64,000 bases of DNA from Streptomyces sp. M92. GTDB lineage: Bacteria > Actinomycetota > Actinomycetes > Streptomycetales > Streptomycetaceae. Location of the stretch: positions 6,510,001 to 6,574,000 of the forward strand of contig NZ_CP101137.1 in the NCBI RefSeq assembly GCF_028473745.1, in the 5' to 3' direction. Shown one piece after another: positions 42,591 through 50,562 of the stretch (within the stretch, counting starts at the first letter, position 1; each line of letters starts with the position of its first letter). The position numbers were made by a program, and so were the translations under genes. The notes below the pieces were generated by a model, which saw only the letters and a list, made by a program, of their open reading frames with translations, did not search any database and was not told the DNA's origin.

Positions 42591-45104
42591 GTGACCCTCA
42601 TCGATCAGCTGCCGCGGACCGCCGACCCCGATGCCCTGTACGAAGCCTTCGAGGCGTGGTCCCAGGAACGCGGTCTCACGCTCTACCCCCATCAGGAGGA
42701 GGCGCTGATCGAGGTGGTCTCCGGCGCGAACGTGATCGTGTCGACGCCCACCGGATCCGGCAAGAGCATGATCGCCGCGGGCGCCCACTTCGCCGCCCTG
42801 GCCCGCGACGAGGTGACCTTCTACACCGCGCCGATCAAGGCGCTGGTGTCGGAGAAGTTCTTCGAGCTGTGCAAGGTCTTCGGCACCGAGAACGTCGGCA
42901 TGCTGACCGGCGACGCCTCCGTGAACGCCGACGCGCCGGTCATCTGCTGCACCGCCGAGGTCCTGGCGTCGATCGCGCTGCGCGACGGCAAGCACGCGGA
43001 CATCGGCCAGGTCGTGATGGACGAGTTCCACTTCTACGCGGAACCCGACCGCGGCTGGGCCTGGCAGATTCCCTTGCTGGAGCTTCCGCAGGCCCAGTTC
43101 GTCCTGATGTCGGCCACCCTCGGCGACGTCTCCTTCTTCGAGCAGGACCTCGCGCGCCGCACCGGCCGTCCCACGGCGGTGGTCCGATCGGCCACCCGGC
43201 CCGTGCCGCTGTCCTACGAGTACCGCTACACGCCGCTCACCGAGACGCTCACCGACCTGCTGGAGGCCCGGCAGGCGCCCGTCTACATCGTGCACTTCAC
43301 GCAGGCGCAGGCCGTGGAACGGGCGCAGGCGCTGATGAGCATCAACATGTGCTCGCGCGAGGAGAAGGAGCGGATCGCCGAGCTGATCGGCAACTTCCGC
43401 TTCACCACCAAGTTCGGCCGCAACCTCTCCCGTTACGTCCGGCACGGCATCGGTGTCCACCACGCCGGCATGCTGCCCAAGTACCGGCGGCTGGTGGAGA
43501 AGCTCGCCCAGGCCGGTCTGCTGAAGGTGATCTGCGGTACGGACACGCTCGGCGTGGGCGTCAACGTGCCCATCCGCACGGTCCTGTTCACGGCCCTGAC
43601 CAAGTACGACGGCACCCGGGTGCGCACGCTGCGGGCCCGCGAGTTCCACCAGATCGCCGGCCGGGCCGGGCGGGCGGGCTTCGACACCGAGGGCTTCGTC
43701 GTCGCCCAGGCGCCCGAGCACGTCGTCGAGAACGAGAAGGCGCTCGCCAAGGCCGGTGACGACCCGAAGAAGCGCCGGAAGGTCGTCCGCAAGAAGGCGC
43801 CCGAGGGCTTCGTCGCCTGGTCGGAGAACACGTTCGAAAAGCTCATCGCTTCCGAGCCCGAGCCGCTGACCTCCCGGTTCCGGGTGACGCACACCATGCT
43901 GCTGTCCGTGATCGCCAGGCCCGGCAACGCCTTCGCGGCCATGCGGCACCTGCTGGAGGACAACCACGAGCCGCGCAAGCAGCAGCTGCGGCACATCCGC
44001 CGGGCGATCGCCATCTACCGGTCGCTGCTGGACGGCGGCATCGTCGAGAAGCTCGACGCTCCGGACGCCGAGGGACGCATCGTGCGACTCACGGTGGACC
44101 TGCAGCAGGACTTCGCCCTGAACCAGCCGCTGTCCACCTTCGCACTGGCCGCGTTCGAACTGCTGGACCCGGAGTCGCCGTCGTACGCGCTGGACATGGT
44201 CTCCGTCGTGGAGTCCACGCTGGACGACCCGCGGCAGATCCTCGCCGCCCAGCAGAACAAGGCGCGCGGCGAGGCCGTGGCCGCGATGAAGGCCGACGGC
44301 GTCGAGTACGAGGAGCGCATGGAGCGCCTCCAGGACATCACGTACCCGAAGCCGCTGGAGGAACTGCTCTTCCACGCCTACGACACCTACCGCAGGAGCC
44401 ACCCCTGGGTCGGTGACCACCCGTTGTCGCCGAAGTCGGTCATCCGGGACATGTACGAGCGGGCACTGACCTTCACGGAGCTGGTCTCCCACTACGAACT
44501 CGCCCGCACCGAGGGCATCGTGCTGCGCTACCTCGCGAGCGCCTTCAAGGCCCTCGACCACACGGTCCCCGACGACCTGAAGTCCGAGGACCTGCAGGAC
44601 CTGATCGAGTGGCTCGGCGAGATGGTGCGCCAGGTCGACTCCAGCCTGCTGGACGAGTGGGAGCAGCTGGCCAACCCGGCGGAGATGACCGCCGAGGAGG
44701 CGCAGGAGAAGGCCGACCAGGTGCGGCCGGTCACCGCCAACGCGCGCGCCTTCCGCGTCCTGGTCCGCAACGCCATGTTCCGCCGGGTCGAGCTCGCCGC
44801 CCTCGACCAGGTCGAGGAACTCGGCGAGATGGACGGCGAGGCCGGCTGGAACGCCGACGCGTGGGGCGAGGCCATGGACGCGTACTGGGACGAGTACGAC
44901 GACCTGGGCACCGGTCCCGACGCACGCGGCCCCAAGCTGCTGATCATCGAGGAGGAGCCGCAGCACGGCCTGTGGCGCGTGCGGCAGATCTTCGACGACC
45001 CGAACGACGACCATGACTGGGGCATCAGCGCCGAGGTCGACCTCACGGCCTCCGACGCGGAGGGCCGGGCGGTCGTCCGCGTCACCGATGTCGGCCAGCT
45101 GTGA
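42591..45104 (+). CDS. Ski2-like DExH box RNA helicase
   Basis: An 837-residue helicase of the Ski2/Mtr4-like type. Motif I is STPTGSGKSM, motif II MDEFHFY (DEFH in place of DEVH), motif III SAT, and the second RecA domain ends in HQIAGRAGRAGFDTEG. A long C-terminal region (from about residue 500) is specific to the actinobacterial proteins. It probably unwinds structured RNA or acts in RNA decay in the cytosol; no dedicated exosome-type partners are nearby. GTG 42591 has a GGGG-rich ribosome site; longer starts would enter antisense of the divergent gene. TesB follows after 19 bp. Confidence 0.9.
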   Translation: MTLIDQLPRTADPDALYEAFEAWSQERGLTLYPHQEEALIEVVSGANVIVSTPTGSGKSMIAAGAHFAALARDEVTFYTAPIKALVSEKFFELCKVFGTENVGMLTGDASVNADAPVICCTAEVLASIALRDGKHADIGQVVMDEFHFYAEPDRGWAWQIPLLELPQAQFVLMSATLGDVSFFEQDLARRTGRPTAVVRSATRPVPLSYEYRYTPLTETLTDLLEARQAPVYIVHFTQAQAVERAQALMSINMCSREEKERIAELIGNFRFTTKFGRNLSRYVRHGIGVHHAGMLPKYRRLVEKLAQAGLLKVICGTDTLGVGVNVPIRTVLFTALTKYDGTRVRTLRAREFHQIAGRAGRAGFDTEGFVVAQAPEHVVENEKALAKAGDDPKKRRKVVRKKAPEGFVAWSENTFEKLIASEPEPLTSRFRVTHTMLLSVIARPGNAFAAMRHLLEDNHEPRKQQLRHIRRAIAIYRSLLDGGIVEKLDAPDAEGRIVRLTVDLQQDFALNQPLSTFALAAFELLDPESPSYALDMVSVVESTLDDPRQILAAQQNKARGEAVAAMKADGVEYEERMERLQDITYPKPLEELLFHAYDTYRRSHPWVGDHPLSPKSVIRDMYERALTFTELVSHYELARTEGIVLRYLASAFKALDHTVPDDLKSEDLQDLIEWLGEMVRQVDSSLLDEWEQLANPAEMTAEEAQEKADQVRPVTANARAFRVLVRNAMFRRVELAALDQVEELGEMDGEAGWNADAWGEAMDAYWDEYDDLGTGPDARGPKLLIIEEEPQHGLWRVRQIFDDPNDDHDWGISAEVDLTASDAEGRAVVRVTDVGQL

Positions 45105-45123
45105 GCACAGGAGAATCCCACCC

Positions 45124-45993
45124 ATGACGAATCCGGCCGAGAGCCTCGTCGCCCTGCTCGACCTGGAGCAGATCGAGGTCAACATCTTCCGCGGCCGCAG
45201 TCCCGAGGAGTCGCTGCAGCGGGTCTTCGGCGGCCAGGTGGCCGGCCAGGCGCTGGTCGCCGCGGGCCGCACCACGGAGGGCGACCGCCCGGTGCACTCG
45301 CTGCACGCGTACTTCCTGCGCCCGGGACGCCCGGGCGTGCCGATCGTGTACCAGGTCGAACGGGACCGGGACGGGCGGTCGTTCACGACCCGCCGGGTCA
45401 CCGCGGTGCAGCAGGGCCGCACGATCTTCACGCTCACCGCCTCCTTTCACAAGCCTGAGCAGGGGAGTTTCGAGCACCAGCTGCCGCCGGCCCGCAAGGT
45501 CCCGGACCCCGAATCCCTGCCGAAGGTCGCCGACGAGGTGCGGGAGCACCTGGGCGCACTGCCCGAGCAGTTCGAGCGGATGGCCCGCCGCCAGCCCTTC
45601 GACATCCGCTACGTGGACCGGCTGCGCTGGAGCGCCCAGGACGTCGAGGACGCCGAGCCCCGCAGCGCGGTGTGGATGCGCGCGGTCGGGCCGCTCGGTG
45701 ACGACCCGCTCGTGCACACCTGCGCCCTGACCTACGCCAGCGACATGACCCTGCTGGACGCGGTACGCATTCCGGTGGAACCGCTGTGGGGCCCGCGGGG
45801 CTTCGACATGGCGTCGCTGGACCACGCCATGTGGTTCCACCGGCCGTTCCGCGCGGACGAGTGGTTCCTGTACGACCAGGAGTCACCGATCGCGACCGGC
45901 GGCCGGGGGCTGGCACGGGGGCGGATCTACGACAGGGAGGGACGGATGCTGGTGTCCGTCGTCCAGGAAGGGCTGTTCCGGGCCTTGAAGTAG
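45124..45993 (+). CDS. tesB: Acyl-CoA thioesterase II (TesB)
   Basis: A 289-residue double hot-dog thioesterase: RVFGGQVAGQALVAA in the first half and SLDHAMWFHRPFRADEWFLYDQESP, GRGLARGRIYDREGRML in the second, with the conserved Asp/Thr/Gln triad region of TesB enzymes. It hydrolyses acyl-CoA to free acid and CoA, often medium or long chain. AGGAGA lies 9 nt upstream of the ATG. It is 19 bp after the helicase, so cotranscription is likely but with no obvious functional link. It converges with DUF6397 (8-bp gap). Confidence 0.94.
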   Translation: MTNPAESLVALLDLEQIEVNIFRGRSPEESLQRVFGGQVAGQALVAAGRTTEGDRPVHSLHAYFLRPGRPGVPIVYQVERDRDGRSFTTRRVTAVQQGRTIFTLTASFHKPEQGSFEHQLPPARKVPDPESLPKVADEVREHLGALPEQFERMARRQPFDIRYVDRLRWSAQDVEDAEPRSAVWMRAVGPLGDDPLVHTCALTYASDMTLLDAVRIPVEPLWGPRGFDMASLDHAMWFHRPFRADEWFLYDQESPIATGGRGLARGRIYDREGRMLVSVVQEGLFRALK

Positions 45994-46001
45994 GGCGCCG
46001 G

Positions 46002-46952
46002 TCAGAGGTCTTTGCGCCACAGCCGACCGAGCAGGCCGCGGAACCGTCCGGCCTGCTCCGCCTCGTGCCGTGGCGCTTCCCGGCCGGGCGGGGACGGCAT
46101 GGGGGAAGAGGCCGGGCGCGGCGCGGGAAGGTACCGCCGTGCCGCCTCCAGCTCACCCGCCAGATTGGTGCGCAGCCAGTCGATCTCGTCGGGGTCGGCC
46201 GCGGTCATGATCTCTTCGGCGAGCGCGGCGGCCGGGGAGCCGGGCGATCCGGGGGCCGGCGGCACTCGGCGCAACTGGCTGAGCCGCGAACGCTCGTAGG
46301 GGTCCCGGACGGCCTGCGACACCTCGACCGGGTCCAGCAGCGACGCGACCGCCGCGGCCCGGGCCCACGGGTCGCCGGCCTGGCGGAGGAGGAAACCCAG
46401 GTACCGTCCCCGCCAGTTGCGGGGGCGCAGATCCAGGCCGTCCGTCAGTTGGTCGCGCAGGCCCTCGGGCGTACGGCCCTTCACCAGTGCGGCGTGCTGC
46501 TCGTCTTGCGCGAACTGCCGCAGCTCGTCGGCCAGATACAGCCAGACGACGGCACGGTACCGGTTGACGTAGAAGCGCACGGGCACCAGGAGGCCCAGAC
46601 GTGCGAGGCGGGTGAAGCGGGCCCTGGTCACTGCCATGAGGGCCGCGCCCTCCGTGGTTCCGACGGTCCGGACGCGCTCCCGCAGAGCCTGCGGGAAACC
46701 CTCCGTCGCACGGATCCGCTCGATCTCCTCGCGGGCGACACGGCGGCCGCCGCCCCCGTCGTCGCCGTCGCCGTCGCCGTCGCAGGCACCGGGTACGGTG
46801 CGGATACGGCCGAGGTGCACGGCCAGGTCGAACTCACTGCGCTTGAGGCAGAGTTCCCTCGCGGCGTGGCCGGGCGCGAGGGTGGTCTCGCGGGTCGGGC
46901 CGACACGTCGGCCGGTGGTCGTGGGCTGGTGCGTGAGAGTGCTGCCGGACAT
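46002..46952 (-). CDS. DUF6397 family protein
   Basis: A 316-residue basic-rich cytosolic protein: LAPGHAARELCLKRSEFDLAVHLGRIRTV is a winged-helix-like N-terminal segment (a DNA-binding-like helix pair), a second helical repeat begins near residue 100 (RFTRLARLGLLVPVRFYVNRYRAVVWLYLADEL), followed by a Pro/Ser-rich tail. This matches my memory of DUF6397. A short Asp-Gly repeat (CDGDGDGDDGG) is inserted near residue 57 and is encoded by a hexamer microsatellite. GGGGAG precedes the ATG. Function unknown; the two HTH-like segments suggest nucleic-acid binding. Confidence 0.72.
   Translation of the reverse strand: MSGSTLTHQPTTTGRRVGPTRETTLAPGHAARELCLKRSEFDLAVHLGRIRTVPGACDGDGDGDDGGGGRRVAREEIERIRATEGFPQALRERVRTVGTTEGAALMAVTRARFTRLARLGLLVPVRFYVNRYRAVVWLYLADELRQFAQDEQHAALVKGRTPEGLRDQLTDGLDLRPRNWRGRYLGFLLRQAGDPWARAAAVASLLDPVEVSQAVRDPYERSRLSQLRRVPPAPGSPGSPAAALAEEIMTAADPDEIDWLRTNLAGELEAARRYLPAPRPASSPMPSPPGREAPRHEAEQAGRFRGLLGRLWRKDL
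46758..46784. repeat. GTCGCC hexanucleotide repeat in DUF6397
   Basis: GTCGCC units (46761-46778) with partial units either side, encoding Asp-Gly dipeptides on the minus strand. Similar in kind to the DUF4132 repeat at 27594-27617. Confidence 0.9.
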
Positions 46953-47091
46953 GGTCGTCTCCCCCGTGGAGTGTGCGGCAGGGCGCCGGTCCGCGCCCGT
47001 CTGACACAGAACGGTAGCCGCTGCCGCGATCTCCGCGGCAAGCCTGTGGAAAACTCCGCAGCCGACCTCGCGAGAGGACGAATTGCCCAGG
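46953..47091. other. Short gap downstream of the roadblock gene
   Basis: 139 bp between the DUF6397 start and the roadblock gene stop on the same strand. It should hold the DUF6397 promoter; no element is clear. AT-richer DNA occurs around 47,030-47,115. Confidence 0.4.
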
Positions 47092-47505
47092 TCAGAGCTC
47101 TGTCGGTGATATTCGTCCAGGCTGTCGCGCATCGACGTCGAGATGCTCGCCCACCCGGTTCACGAGCAGCGTCATCTCGTAGGCGATCTGCCCGATGTCG
47201 GCCTCCGCCCCGCTGAGCACGCACAGGCAACTGCCCGTGCCCGCCGCGGTGACGAACAGGACGGCGTCGTCGAACTCGATCATCGTCTGCCGCACCTGCC
47301 CCGCGCCGAAGTGGCGCCCCGACCCCTTGGCCAGACTGTGCAGTCCGGACGAGACGGCGGCCAGGTGCTCGGCGTCCTCCCGCCGCAGTCCCGTACTGGC
47401 CCCGGTCACCAGCCCGTCGTTGGACAGGACCAACGCGTGCCGGACGTCTTCGACGCGCTCGGTCAGGTCGTCCAGCAGCCAGCCGAGTCCCTGAATCTGC
47501 GCCAT
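47092..47505 (-). CDS. Roadblock/LC7 protein (CvnB-like)
   Basis: A 137-residue roadblock domain protein: LGWLLDDLTERVEDVRHALVLSNDGLVTGAST, GRHFGAGQVRQTMIEFDDAVLFVTAAGTGSCLCVL. In Streptomyces conservons CvnB is the regulator of the CvnD GTPase, in the order cvnA (kinase), cvnB, cvnC (DUF742), cvnD. Here CvnB is intact, but it is separated from its GTPase by a PPOX gene on the other strand and lies downstream of it, so the standard order is broken. It may still regulate the GTPase or its own paralogues elsewhere. Confidence 0.88.
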   Translation of the reverse strand: MAQIQGLGWLLDDLTERVEDVRHALVLSNDGLVTGASTGLRREDAEHLAAVSSGLHSLAKGSGRHFGAGQVRQTMIEFDDAVLFVTAAGTGSCLCVLSGAEADIGQIAYEMTLLVNRVGEHLDVDARQPGRISPTEL

Positions 47506-47612
47506 GATCCGATCTCCCCGTGTCGTCCCCGTGTGCGTGTGTCTCCCCCGTACCGGAGGATCTGCCCGCCAGCCTTCACCAAGGCCGTGCTCCGGGCAAG
47601 GAGGATGTGGGC

Positions 47613-48041
47613 ATGGCACAGAAGATGACCGACGAGGAATGGCGGGCGTTCGTCTCGGACGGCACCCGCACCGGCAAGCTCTCGACCGTCCGTGCGGACG
47701 GCGGCCCGCACGTGGCACCCGTCTGGTTCCTGCTCGACGGGGACGACGTGGTGTTCAACACCGGCAAGGACACCGTGAAGGGACGCAATCTGGTCCGTGA
47801 CGGCCGGGTCGCCCTTTGCGTGGACGACGACCGGCCCCCTTTCGACTTCGTCGTGCTGCAGGGCCGCGCGCGGATCTCGGAGGACCTCGGCGAACTCCGG
47901 CACTGGGCCGCCCGCATCGGGGCCCGGTACATGGGCGAGGAACGCGCGGAGGAGTTCGGGACCCGCAACGGTGTTCCGGGCGAGCTCCTCGTCCGCGTCA
48001 CCGTCGACAAGGTCCTGGCCCAGAAGGCCGTGGCGGACTGA
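47613..48041 (+). CDS. PPOX-class F420-dependent oxidoreductase
   Basis: A 142-residue split-barrel flavin/deazaflavin protein: MAQKMTDEEWRAFVSDGTRTGKLSTVRADGGPHVAPVWFLLDGDDVVF and GRARISEDLGELRHWAARIGARYMG. It belongs to the F420-binding group of the pyridoxamine-oxidase-like fold and probably reduces a small substrate with F420H2. AAGGAGG 8 nt upstream of the ATG confirms the start. It interrupts the remains of a conservon (both neighbours face the other way), so it was perhaps inserted or the order rearranged. Confidence 0.9.
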   Translation: MAQKMTDEEWRAFVSDGTRTGKLSTVRADGGPHVAPVWFLLDGDDVVFNTGKDTVKGRNLVRDGRVALCVDDDRPPFDFVVLQGRARISEDLGELRHWAARIGARYMGEERAEEFGTRNGVPGELLVRVTVDKVLAQKAVAD

Positions 48042-48078
48042 GAGTCCGACGGAGTGCGCATGGGAGGGCTGGACCACC

Positions 48079-48633
48079 TCAGCGCACGGAGTCGAGCAGC
48101 CGGGCGGTGTGCATCCGCCCGGCGTACTCGACGAGCCGGATCAGCACCTCCTTCCCCGAGTCGCGGCCCCTTGCGTCGCACAGCACCACGGGCGTTCCCC
48201 GGTCCAGGTCGAGGGCGCGCAGGACGTCGTGTGTCTCGTGGCGGCGCGCCCCCGTGAAGCAGTTGACGGCCACCACGAACGGGATGTGCCGGTGCTCGAA
48301 GTAGTCCACGGCGGGAAAGCAGTCCGCCAGGCGCCGCGTGTCCGCGAGGACCACGGCACCGAGGGCTCCCTGGGACAGTTCGTCCCACAGGAACCAGAAG
48401 CGGTCCTGTCCCGGTGTGCCGAAGAGGTACAGGGACAGCCCGGACCGGACGGTGGTGCGCCCGAAGTCCATGGCGACGGTGGTGGTGACCTTGCGGTCGA
48501 GGCCGTCGGTGTCGTCCACCAACCGGCCCGCCTCGCTGAGTTGTTCCTCCGTGCGCAGCGGCCTGATCTCGCTGACCGCGCCCACCAGGGTCGTCTTGCC
48601 CACGCCGAACCCTCCGGCGACCAGGATCTTCAA
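48079..48633 (-). CDS. CvnD-like GTP-binding protein
   Basis: A 184-residue P-loop protein: GGFGVGKT (residues 7-14), the switch sequence LFGTPGQDRFWFLWDEL and the base-recognition segment VAVNCF. This is the small Ras-like CvnD of Streptomyces conservons, which with CvnA-C forms a membrane sensor complex. The open frame starts only at TTG 48633; in-frame sequence continues upstream (ATDGDTTALA) without a start codon, since intact cvnD genes usually start in the cvnC tail, which is deleted here. Expression may therefore be poor. It directly follows the relic (48630-48946). Confidence 0.88.
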   Translation of the reverse strand: MKILVAGGFGVGKTTLVGAVSEIRPLRTEEQLSEAGRLVDDTDGLDRKVTTTVAMDFGRTTVRSGLSLYLFGTPGQDRFWFLWDELSQGALGAVVLADTRRLADCFPAVDYFEHRHIPFVVAVNCFTGARRHETHDVLRALDLDRGTPVVLCDARGRDSGKEVLIRLVEYAGRMHTARLLDSVR

Positions 48634-48822
48634 CGCCAGCGCGGTCGTGTCGCCGTCAGTGGCGTCGGGTTGCTGGCGTCCTGGATGCCGCTCAACGCCC
48701 CGCCCACGCGGAAGGCCGCCGAAATCGTCGTCGTGTACTGGCTGTAGGCGTCCGCCCAGTCCGCGCTGCGGTCGAGGACGGCGGTGCGCAGCGGTCCGAG
48801 CCGTTCGGCCAGTTGCGGCGCG
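48630..48822 (-). pseudogene. Fragment of conservon sensor kinase (NIT domain)
   Basis: The frame ending at the TGA at 48630-48632 reads PQLAERLGPLRTAVLDRS, then ADWADAYSQYTTTISAAFRV and GGALSGIQDA. This is the nitrate/nitrite-sensing (NIT)-type extracellular domain of Streptomyces CvnA kinases, and stops immediately before the GTPase gene. The rest of the kinase and the whole cvnC are missing. It was joined to an MHYT fragment upstream in a different frame. Confidence 0.65.
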
Positions 48823-48946
48823 TACGGCCGGTGGCGGCGAGGGCGCGCACGGTGCAGCGCAGTCCGAGGGCGGCGCCGGTACAGGCCATCGCGTACGGCA
48901 GCACGGGGGTCAGCCAGCCCAGGGCGGCGTGGTCCAGGTGTCCCAT
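48815..48946 (-). pseudogene. N-terminal fragment of an MHYT-domain protein
   Basis: The ATG at 48946 begins MGHLDHAALGWLTPVLPYAM then ACTGAALGLRCTVRALAATG, the start of a Streptomyces MHYT protein, a multi-helix membrane sensor. After RRNW the MHYT sequence ends abruptly; DNA here also encodes PQLAE of the NIT fragment in another frame. The junction lies near 48810-48825. Only ~40 of several hundred residues remain. Confidence 0.7.
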
Positions 48947-49088
48947 GACCCCGGGACGCTAGCCCCGGAGAGGCGTACAACGGGGGCGCGTTTCGAAAGG
49001 TGTTGCTATCTGACACAGAGGAGCGCTGGAACGATCGCGTCACACTCGAACGTGTGCACCCCGGCATCGTCCGTGCGGTTGGGGGATC

Positions 49089-49697
49089 ATGCGGAGCATG
49101 AGCGACGACCACACACACGTCCAGGAGTTCTTCGGCGTCCGCGCCGCCGACTGGGACAGCCGGTTCCCCAACGACGGCCCCGCCTACGCGGCCGCGGTCG
49201 CGGAGCTGGGGCTGCGCGAGGGGGCCAGCGTGCTCGACGCGGGCTGCGGCACCGGACGCGCTCTGCCGCCGTTGCGCACGGCCGTGGGCCCCTCGGGCCT
49301 GGTCGTCGGGGCCGATCTGACGCCCGCCATGCTCCAGGCCGCCGTGCGGGCCGGGCGGGACCGCGTCGGACGGTTGCTGCTGACCGACGTCGCCGCGCTG
49401 CCCCTGCGGTCGCGGTCGCTCGACGCCGTGTTCGCCGCGGGACTCATCGCGCACTTGCCCGATCCCGCCGGAAACCTGAGGGAGCTGGCGCGCGTCGTGC
49501 GTCCCGGTGGTGTGCTGGCGCTGTTCCACCCGATCGGGCGGGCGGCGCTGGCGGCCCGGCAGGGACGGCGGATCACCCCGGACGATCTGCGCGCAGAGCC
49601 CAGGCTCCGGCCGTTGCTGGCCGGTTCCGGCTGGCGCATGACGTCGTACGTGGACGAGGACGCCCGTTTCCTGGCCCTGGCCGTGCGGGAGGACTGA
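49089..49697 (+). CDS. Class I SAM-dependent methyltransferase
   Basis: A 202-residue methyltransferase: VLDAGCGTG is the SAM-binding motif I, VVGADLTPAMLQAA motif II region, and AHLPDPAGNLRELARVVRPGG the usual segment before the last strand. It is the UbiE/methyltransf_11-type fold; the acceptor is unknown. GGGGG precedes the ATG; ATG 49098 is also possible. It is convergent with the alpha/beta hydrolase, four bases apart. No regulatory element is evident. Confidence 0.86.
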   Translation: MRSMSDDHTHVQEFFGVRAADWDSRFPNDGPAYAAAVAELGLREGASVLDAGCGTGRALPPLRTAVGPSGLVVGADLTPAMLQAAVRAGRDRVGRLLLTDVAALPLRSRSLDAVFAAGLIAHLPDPAGNLRELARVVRPGGVLALFHPIGRAALAARQGRRITPDDLRAEPRLRPLLAGSGWRMTSYVDEDARFLALAVRED

Positions 49698-49701
49698 CCG
49701 C

Positions 49702-50457
49702 TCAGCCTCCCTGCGCGACCACCGCCGCGAACTCGTCGGGCCGGTCGAGCATGACGTTGTGCCCGGCGCCGGGGACGGTCACCACGCGCACTCCCGCGGC
49801 CTCCAGCTCCGCCCGGCCCTCCAGTTCGCCGCTGAGACCGCCCTGCACGTACACGCGGTCCATGGGAAGCCCTTCGAGAAGGGTGCGCATCACGGGCTCC
49901 GACCCCCGGCGCAGTCCGACCGCCGAGCGGTGCAGGGCACGCGCGTCGGTCAGCCGCAGCGTCGCCGCCCACGGGGGACCGACGTCCTCCAGCACGCGCG
50001 CGTGACCGACGTCGACGAAATCGTCCTCCTCGTAGGCGGCGATGCGGCTGCTGCCCGCGTCCGGCGGCGGGCAGGCGTCGAGGTTGGCCTCCGTGAGGAC
50101 CAGCCGGGAGACCAGCTCGGGCCGCCGGTGGGCGAGCACGATGGCCACGGCGCCGCCCATGCTGTGCGCGACCAGCTCGGCGCCGGTCAGTTCCGCCGCG
50201 TCCAGCGCGGCGGCCAGCGCGTCGGCGTGGTCCTCGAGCGTGTAGCCGAAGCGTTCGGGCCGGTCGCTGATTCCGTGGCCCGGCAGGTCGACGAAGAGGC
50301 TGCGGCGGCCCGTGAGTCCGGGGCGGGCCGCGACGTGCGCGTGGTAGACGGACGAGACCGAACCGAGCCCGTGCACGTACACCCTCGCCGGTTCCGCGCC
50401 CGGTACCTCCGTCCAGCGGATGCGGCTGCCCCGACCGTCGAACCGGGCCTCCCTCAT
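49702..50457 (-). CDS. Alpha/beta hydrolase
   Basis: A 251-residue alpha/beta hydrolase: nucleophile elbow VAHSMGGAVA, oxyanion turn VHGLGSVSS near the N-terminus, and the C-terminal GAGHN with the catalytic His. It is probably a cytosolic esterase or lactonase-type enzyme. AAGGAGG 5 nt before the ATG supports the start at 50457 over that at 50478. The gene is divergent from a padR gene with an inverted repeat between them, so PadR likely represses it in the absence of a ligand, perhaps its substrate. Confidence 0.88.
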   Translation of the reverse strand: MREARFDGRGSRIRWTEVPGAEPARVYVHGLGSVSSVYHAHVAARPGLTGRRSLFVDLPGHGISDRPERFGYTLEDHADALAAALDAAELTGAELVAHSMGGAVAIVLAHRRPELVSRLVLTEANLDACPPPDAGSSRIAAYEEDDFVDVGHARVLEDVGPPWAATLRLTDARALHRSAVGLRRGSEPVMRTLLEGLPMDRVYVQGGLSGELEGRAELEAAGVRVVTVPGAGHNVMLDRPDEFAAVVAQGG

Positions 50458-50504
50458 TGCGTCCTCCTTCTGGATCACGCACTCTCACACGACCGCAAGG
50501 AGGA

Positions 50505-50522
50505 TACATCGTCACCGATGTA
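50505..50522. promoter_or_regulatory. PadR operator candidate
   Basis: TACATCG / CGATGTA with a 4-nt spacer, a perfect 7-bp inverted repeat in the gap between the hydrolase and padR genes. PadR-type operators are commonly ATGTA-containing dyads. A partly similar GTACA (50536-50540) lies 14 bp downstream. Binding by the adjacent PadR is inferred. Confidence 0.75.
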
Positions 50523-50562
50523 CAGACTTGGCGCAGTACACAGAGTCAGAGGTACAACGCCC

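Noticed and set aside
37311..45437. An 8.1-kb uninterrupted open frame on the minus strand (2708 codons) opposite the ABC, DUF5709, L31 and helicase genes.
   Set aside because: It is antisense to well-supported genes, has low-complexity His/Gln/Arg/Gly-rich text and no recognisable domain. In DNA of this composition such antisense frames lack stops by codon bias.
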